From: Oribacterium sp. UBA6992
GTDB taxonomy: Bacteria; Bacillota; Clostridia; Lachnospirales; Lachnospiraceae
Direction: 5' to 3'
Length of the DNA stretch: 8,369 nt
Assembly: GCA_002449915.1 (NCBI GenBank)
Contig: DJXY01000102.1
Span: forward strand, 1-8,369
Below, in pieces: positions 4,875 through 8,369 of this stretch. Position 1 is the first letter of the stretch; every line of letters starts with the position of its first letter. The translations under genes were made by a program, and so were the position numbers. A model generated the notes under the pieces. The model saw nothing but the letters and a program-made list of their open reading frames with translations, was not told where the DNA came from and searched no databases.

Positions 4875-5980
4875 GCTCTACCTCCCAATATATCCTTACG
4901 AAGTATATGTTTTACCTCGTCACTGCCAAGCTCCCGCACTAGACGGTACGCAAGCTCAATCGTGGCGTCCACATCCGCTGCCTTACAGAAATTATAATGC
5001 GAATGCACATAGCGTGAGGGCACACCAAGCACCAGTACCGGCACTGCATGGTTTGTAAGGCTGATAACACTCGCGTTGGTACCGCCGCCTCTCCGGACAG
5101 CCTCCTGATATCTGATATGATACTTTGCTGCAATCTGCTCTGCAACCGAAATAAAGGCAGGATTGGAAATATAGCTCTTATCCATGATGCGGATCTGGGT
5201 TCCCTCACCCATCCGGCACTGTGCCTGCTGCACGCCGAAATAAAAATCATCCGAAGGCGATCCCTCAAACACAATCGCTAGATCCGGCTTTACTCTTTGT
5301 GCGGTGACGGTAGCTCCACGCTCGCCAACCTCCTCCTGGGCTGCCAGCGCTGCCGTAGGGATCACTGCCAGATTTCCTGCATCACCGTCCTCCTTAAGAC
5401 GCTGCATGATTTCAATGATTGCGGCACAGCCCACACGGTTATCAAACGCCTTGCCAAAGCAAAGCCCATGCTTCTCATCATAGTCAAAGCTCACATCTGG
5501 AACAATCGGATCTCCCTCGTGGATGCCAAAGAACTCGATCACCTCTTCCCGGCTCACTGCGCCAACATCCAGTTTCAGTGTTTCCACCGCCACATTTGTA
5601 TGCTTCCGTTCCTCCTCTGTCATAAAATGCACCGGTTCTGCCGCAATAATGCCGCGGACGTATTCGCCCTTCCGGTTGCGGATCCGTACAGAGTGTGCCG
5701 GCAGGCTGGTCGGATGCATACCACCGAGCAAGATGATGCGGAGTGATCCGTCATCAGCAATACTCTGTACCATCATCCCGCATTCATCCAGATGCGCATC
5801 CAGAAGCAATACCGGTCTTCCATCCCGTTTCTCTCCCGGGAGACGGATGTAAAGATTATTCATGGCATCATTCTCATAAGACAGCCCATTAAGAAACGGC
5901 TCCGCGCTGCGAAGCACTTCCTCCTCATATCCACTCGGACCAAATGCATTGGACAGTGCCTGTAACAATTCACGATTCAT
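4871..5980 (-). CDS. M42 family metallo-aminopeptidase
   Basis: The 369-residue protein has the M42 (glutamyl aminopeptidase/TET-like) layout: a two-metal aminopeptidase that, in studied relatives, forms large cytoplasmic oligomers and removes N-terminal residues from short peptides. Visible motifs are LSNAFGPSGYEEEV (9-22), DAHLDECG (61-68, metal His63), GKAFDNRVGC (176-185, bridging Asp180), QEEVGERGA (215-223, general base Glu216 and metal Glu217), and PSRYVHS (321-327, metal His326). The remaining metal ligand, usually Asp, appears to be Glu239 (VFEGSP). The dimetal site is therefore complete. AGGAGG eight bases before the ATG overlaps the TAG stop of the upstream ATPase gene, and the gap is 12 bases. 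Its place after the dpp genes suggests it digests imported peptides. Cellulase M/endoglucanase names sometimes given to this family are historical. Confidence 0.92.
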   Translation of the reverse strand: MNRELLQALSNAFGPSGYEEEVLRSAEPFLNGLSYENDAMNNLYIRLPGEKRDGRPVLLLDAHLDECGMMVQSIADDGSLRIILLGGMHPTSLPAHSVRIRNRKGEYVRGIIAAEPVHFMTEEERKHTNVAVETLKLDVGAVSREEVIEFFGIHEGDPIVPDVSFDYDEKHGLCFGKAFDNRVGCAAIIEIMQRLKEDGDAGNLAVIPTAALAAQEEVGERGATVTAQRVKPDLAIVFEGSPSDDFYFGVQQAQCRMGEGTQIRIMDKSYISNPAFISVAEQIAAKYHIRYQEAVRRGGGTNASVISLTNHAVPVLVLGVPSRYVHSHYNFCKAADVDATIELAYRLVRELGSDEVKHILRKDILGGRA

Positions 5981-5992
5981 CGGAATATCCTC

Positions 5993-6967
5993 CTAGTTCT
6001 TGTCGTCATAGAGATGGCAGTATACATAATGGTTGTCGCTTACCTGATAACGCTTCGGCGCAATCGTCCGGCAGCATTCCATGCATTTCGGGCAGCGGGT
6101 ATGGAACTTGCAGCCGCTGGGCGGATTAACCGCGGATGGAATTGTGCCTTCCAGCGGAATCAGCTTGTTTCTCTTATCCGGATCCGGAATCGGAATCGCG
6201 GAAAGAAGCGCCTGGGTATAGGGATGCAGCGGATTTTTATAAAGCTCATCCTTATCGGCTGCCTCCACAAAGTTCCCCAGGTACATGACACCCACCTGAT
6301 CGCTGATATGCTCTACAACAGACAGATCATGCGAAATAAAAATCAGCGTAAGATTCAGCTCCTTCTGAAGCTTTGCAAGTAGATTAAGAACCTGCGCCTG
6401 GATGGATACGTCGAGCGCCGAAACCGGCTCGTCCGCGACAATCACCTCTGGCTCCACTGCCAGCGCTCTGGCAATGCCGATACGCTGCCGCTGACCGCCG
6501 GAGAACTCATGCGGATAACGGTTCAGCTGGTAATCATCGAGACCCACCTGCCGCATAAGCGCAAGCACCCTCTGCTCCGACTCCTCCTTGGAGTGTGTCA
6601 GATGATGTACCCGGAGCGGTTCCTCGATGATCTGGAACACCGTCATACGAGGATTTAAGGAAGCATACGGATCCTGAAATACCATCTGAATTTTTTTACG
6701 GATTGCTCTCAGCTTATCACCGCTCAGTGTTGTGATATCCTCTCCGTCAAGATACACCTTGCCTCCGGTGATCGGCTCCAGTCTGCAGACCGCCCGACCG
6801 AGCGTGGACTTGCCACAGCCCGACTCTCCTACAATACCAAACACCTTGCCTCTCGGCACCTCAAAGCTTACATAATCAACAGCTTTAACATAGCTGTTTT
6901 TAAAAACGCCCGTATGGATCGGATAGTACACCTGGAGGTTTTCCGCCCGTAAAATATAATCATCCAT
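5993..6967 (-). CDS. Oligopeptide/dipeptide ABC transporter ATP-binding protein, DppF/OppF type
   Basis: This 324-residue ATPase is one of the two nucleotide-binding subunits that power a Dpp/Opp importer at the inner face of the membrane. It shows Walker A GESGCGKST (47-55), Q-loop Gln98 in VFQDPYASLNPR, signature FSGGQRQR (155-162), Walker B VIVADEP (175-181), D-loop SALD (183-186) and H-loop His213. A C-terminal oligo/dipeptide extension begins around HPYTQALLSAIP (248-259). Its cysteines (286, 292, 298/299, 317) fit the Cx5C pattern which, in structures of related importers, holds an iron-sulfur cluster. The VFKNSYVKAVDYVSF start is typical of the F subunit. It overlaps the D subunit gene by 8 bases (ATGGATGA) and has only a weak ribosome binding site, so translation is probably coupled. 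Substrate choice is set by the binding protein, which lies outside the window. Confidence 0.95.
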   Translation of the reverse strand: MDDYILRAENLQVYYPIHTGVFKNSYVKAVDYVSFEVPRGKVFGIVGESGCGKSTLGRAVCRLEPITGGKVYLDGEDITTLSGDKLRAIRKKIQMVFQDPYASLNPRMTVFQIIEEPLRVHHLTHSKEESEQRVLALMRQVGLDDYQLNRYPHEFSGGQRQRIGIARALAVEPEVIVADEPVSALDVSIQAQVLNLLAKLQKELNLTLIFISHDLSVVEHISDQVGVMYLGNFVEAADKDELYKNPLHPYTQALLSAIPIPDPDKRNKLIPLEGTIPSAVNPPSGCKFHTRCPKCMECCRTIAPKRYQVSDNHYVYCHLYDDKN

Positions 6968-7976
6968 TTACCGTACCCTCACTTTCCTGTACTCCTTCCG
7001 CAGGCACCGGATTCCAGCACCGGCAGATATGTCCATGTCCAAAGTCTGTAAAGCCGGGTTCCTTTTTGCAGGCTTCCGTACATCTTGCGCACCGCGGTGC
7101 AAAACGGCAGCCCTCCGGCATGTATTTCGGATTCGGCACATTCCCCGGAATCGAGTAAAGCTCATCCCGCCCCTCTCCGATCCGTGGAATCGAGTCGAGA
7201 AGCCCTTTGGTATACGGATGCCGCGGGGATTTAAAAATGTCCCGTACCGTACCCTGCTCCACAATATGTCCGCAGTACATTACATCCACATCATCACAGA
7301 CCTGCGCAACCACACCAAGGTCATGGGTGATAAACAGGATAGATGTTCCCGTCTCTTTTTTCAGCTGATTCATGAGCTCCAGGATCTGTGCCTGAATCGT
7401 AACATCCAGAGCGGTCGTCGGCTCATCGGCAATCAGCACCTCCGGCTTACAGACCAGCGCCATGGCGATCATGACTCTCTGCCGCTGCCCGCCGGACAGC
7501 TCAAACGGATACTCCCGCATCATATGCTCCGGTCTCGGTACCCCCGTCAGCTTCAGCATGCTGAGCGCCTGCTCTCTTGCTTCACGGTCCGAGACCTTCT
7601 GGTGCGCGCGGATCGCTTCCACAATCTGGTCACCGATTTTCATGATCGGATTGAGACTTGTCATCGGCTCCTGAAAAATCATCGAAATTTTGCCACCGCG
7701 CAGCTCCCGCTTCTTATCCTCCGGAAACGTCACTATGTCCTCACCGTCAAGATAAATCGCACCATCCTCAATCTTGCCCTTGGTCTTCATGAGAAGTCCC
7801 ATCACTGAGAGCGCCGTTACACTCTTACCACTGCCGGATTCTCCTACGATGCCCAGCGTATGTCCCTTGCGGAGTGTCAGATCCACACCATCTACCGCCT
7901 TGACAATACCGCTGTCCGTGTGGAACCAGGTATGAAGGTTATCTATTTTTAGTATGATATCATCCTTTTCATTCAT
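6960..7976 (-). CDS. Oligopeptide/dipeptide ABC transporter ATP-binding protein, DppD/OppD type
   Basis: This 338-residue protein is the partner ATPase of the importer. It has Walker A GESGSGKS (45-52), Q-loop Gln102 in IFQEPMTSLNP, signature LSGGQRQR (160-167), Walker B VLIADEP (180-186) and H-loop His218 in FITHDLGVV. A peptide-transporter C-terminal extension follows, starting at HPYTKGLLDSIP (253-264). Cysteines 290, 296, 303 and 318 give a Cx5Cx6Cx14C spacing like the iron-sulfur motif reported in related Opp/Dpp ATPases. The first-gene type features (HTDSGIVKAVDGVDL, MTSLNPIM) place it as the D subunit. AAGGAG lies eight bases before the ATG and the gap to the permease gene is 12 bases. 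All catalytic elements are intact. Confidence 0.95.
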   Translation of the reverse strand: MNEKDDIILKIDNLHTWFHTDSGIVKAVDGVDLTLRKGHTLGIVGESGSGKSVTALSVMGLLMKTKGKIEDGAIYLDGEDIVTFPEDKKRELRGGKISMIFQEPMTSLNPIMKIGDQIVEAIRAHQKVSDREAREQALSMLKLTGVPRPEHMMREYPFELSGGQRQRVMIAMALVCKPEVLIADEPTTALDVTIQAQILELMNQLKKETGTSILFITHDLGVVAQVCDDVDVMYCGHIVEQGTVRDIFKSPRHPYTKGLLDSIPRIGEGRDELYSIPGNVPNPKYMPEGCRFAPRCARCTEACKKEPGFTDFGHGHICRCWNPVPAEGVQESEGTVNG

Positions 7977-7988
7977 GTCCGTTTCTCC

Positions 7989-8369
7989 TTAATCCATGAG
8001 CTTTGGATCCAATGCATCTCTTAAACCATCTCCCAGGATATTAAAGCTTAATACCGTAAGGAAAATGGCAAGACCCGGGAACAGTGTAACAAACATATCT
8101 GTCATCATGTAGTTTCTGCCGTTGGAGAGCAGCAGTCCCCACTCCGGTGTCGGAGGCACCGCGCCCATTCCGAGGAAGCTTAAGCTGGATGCCGTCAGGA
8201 TCGAATTTCCGATCGACATGGTATATTGGATGATAATGCTCGGAATTGCGCCCGGCAGGATATGCCGCAAAAGGATCTCCACGTCCGATGTTCCGAGTCC
8301 GCGGGCAGCCATAACAAAGACCGAGTCCTTAAGCTCCAGCGTACGGCTGCGGACAAGTCTTGCAAAGGT
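7989..8369 (-). CDS. Oligopeptide/dipeptide ABC transporter permease, DppC/OppC type (partial, C-terminal 126 aa)
   Basis: The frame enters from the right edge of the window, so the N-terminus is missing; the codon at 8369 is in frame and no start is needed here. The visible part starts [21 protein letters not shown] and contains the EAA-type cytoplasmic loop [21 protein letters not shown] (residues 20-40 of the fragment), which docks onto the ATPases. Two hydrophobic spans follow, about 41-66 and 93-113, separated by the periplasm-side-type segment [19 protein letters not shown] that is highly typical of DppC/OppC. It ends with the family signature [15 protein letters not shown]. DppB and the substrate-binding protein are expected further right. 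It is the first visible gene of the operon. Confidence 0.95.
   Translation of the reverse strand, partial: TFARLVRSRTLELKDSVFVMAARGLGTSDVEILLRHILPGAIPSIIIQYTMSIGNSILTASSLSFLGMGAVPPTPEWGLLLSNGRNYMMTDMFVTLFPGLAIFLTVLSFNILGDGLRDALDPKLMD

Noticed and set aside
7029..7808. Plus-strand 259-codon frame
   Set aside because: It is antisense to the DppD-type ATPase; its length reflects the codon bias of that gene.

Overview
The window looks like chromosomal DNA from a low-to-mid GC Gram-positive anaerobe, most likely a clostridium of the Lachnospiraceae type. The reasons are strong AGGAGG-type ribosome binding sites, minus-strand gene strings with 4-12 base spacings or overlaps, a citF-type gene, and a Dpp/Opp transporter followed by peptidase genes. 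The lineage is an inference from style and gene content. All confident genes are on the minus strand, so the biological reading order runs from right to left.

Right half (8369 to 3935): one peptide-use operon. It holds the C-terminal part of a DppC-type permease (cut by the window edge), two Dpp/Opp ATPases, an M42 metallo-aminopeptidase and a class I glutamine amidotransferase-like gamma-glutamyl hydrolase (PuuD/peptidase C26 type). Gaps are 12 bases or less, or the genes overlap (ATGGATGA, ATGA), and the operon closes with a clear rho-independent terminator at 3935-3978. The simplest reading is that short peptides are imported by the ABC system and then trimmed by the two cytoplasmic hydrolases.

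Centre (about 2800 to 3930): an AT-rich accessory patch. It carries a HigB/HigA-like toxin-antitoxin pair with a near-ideal promoter (TTGAAA-17-TATAAT) and a 7-base inverted repeat on the leader. Next to it are plus-strand scraps: a possible decayed 3' gene end, a terminator-like hairpin, and a strong ribosome binding site before a 19-codon frame whose leader could hide that site. These look like remains of an inserted element, but I could not identify it.

Left part (509 to 2796): a citF gene (citrate lyase alpha subunit) that appears without the usual citD/citE/citX/citG partners, followed by an unrecognised, very acidic 225-residue protein, probably co-transcribed.

Left edge (1 to about 510): no convincing gene but dense repeat structure. 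A roughly 40-base module with inverted ends (ATTCGGGTACG, 17-18 bases, TATAGRCCGAA) occurs five times, three copies facing one way and two the other, with a sixth likely cut by the window edge. Two copies sit in a larger tandem repeat of about 94 bases. This modular array is the least explained and most interesting structure in the window.
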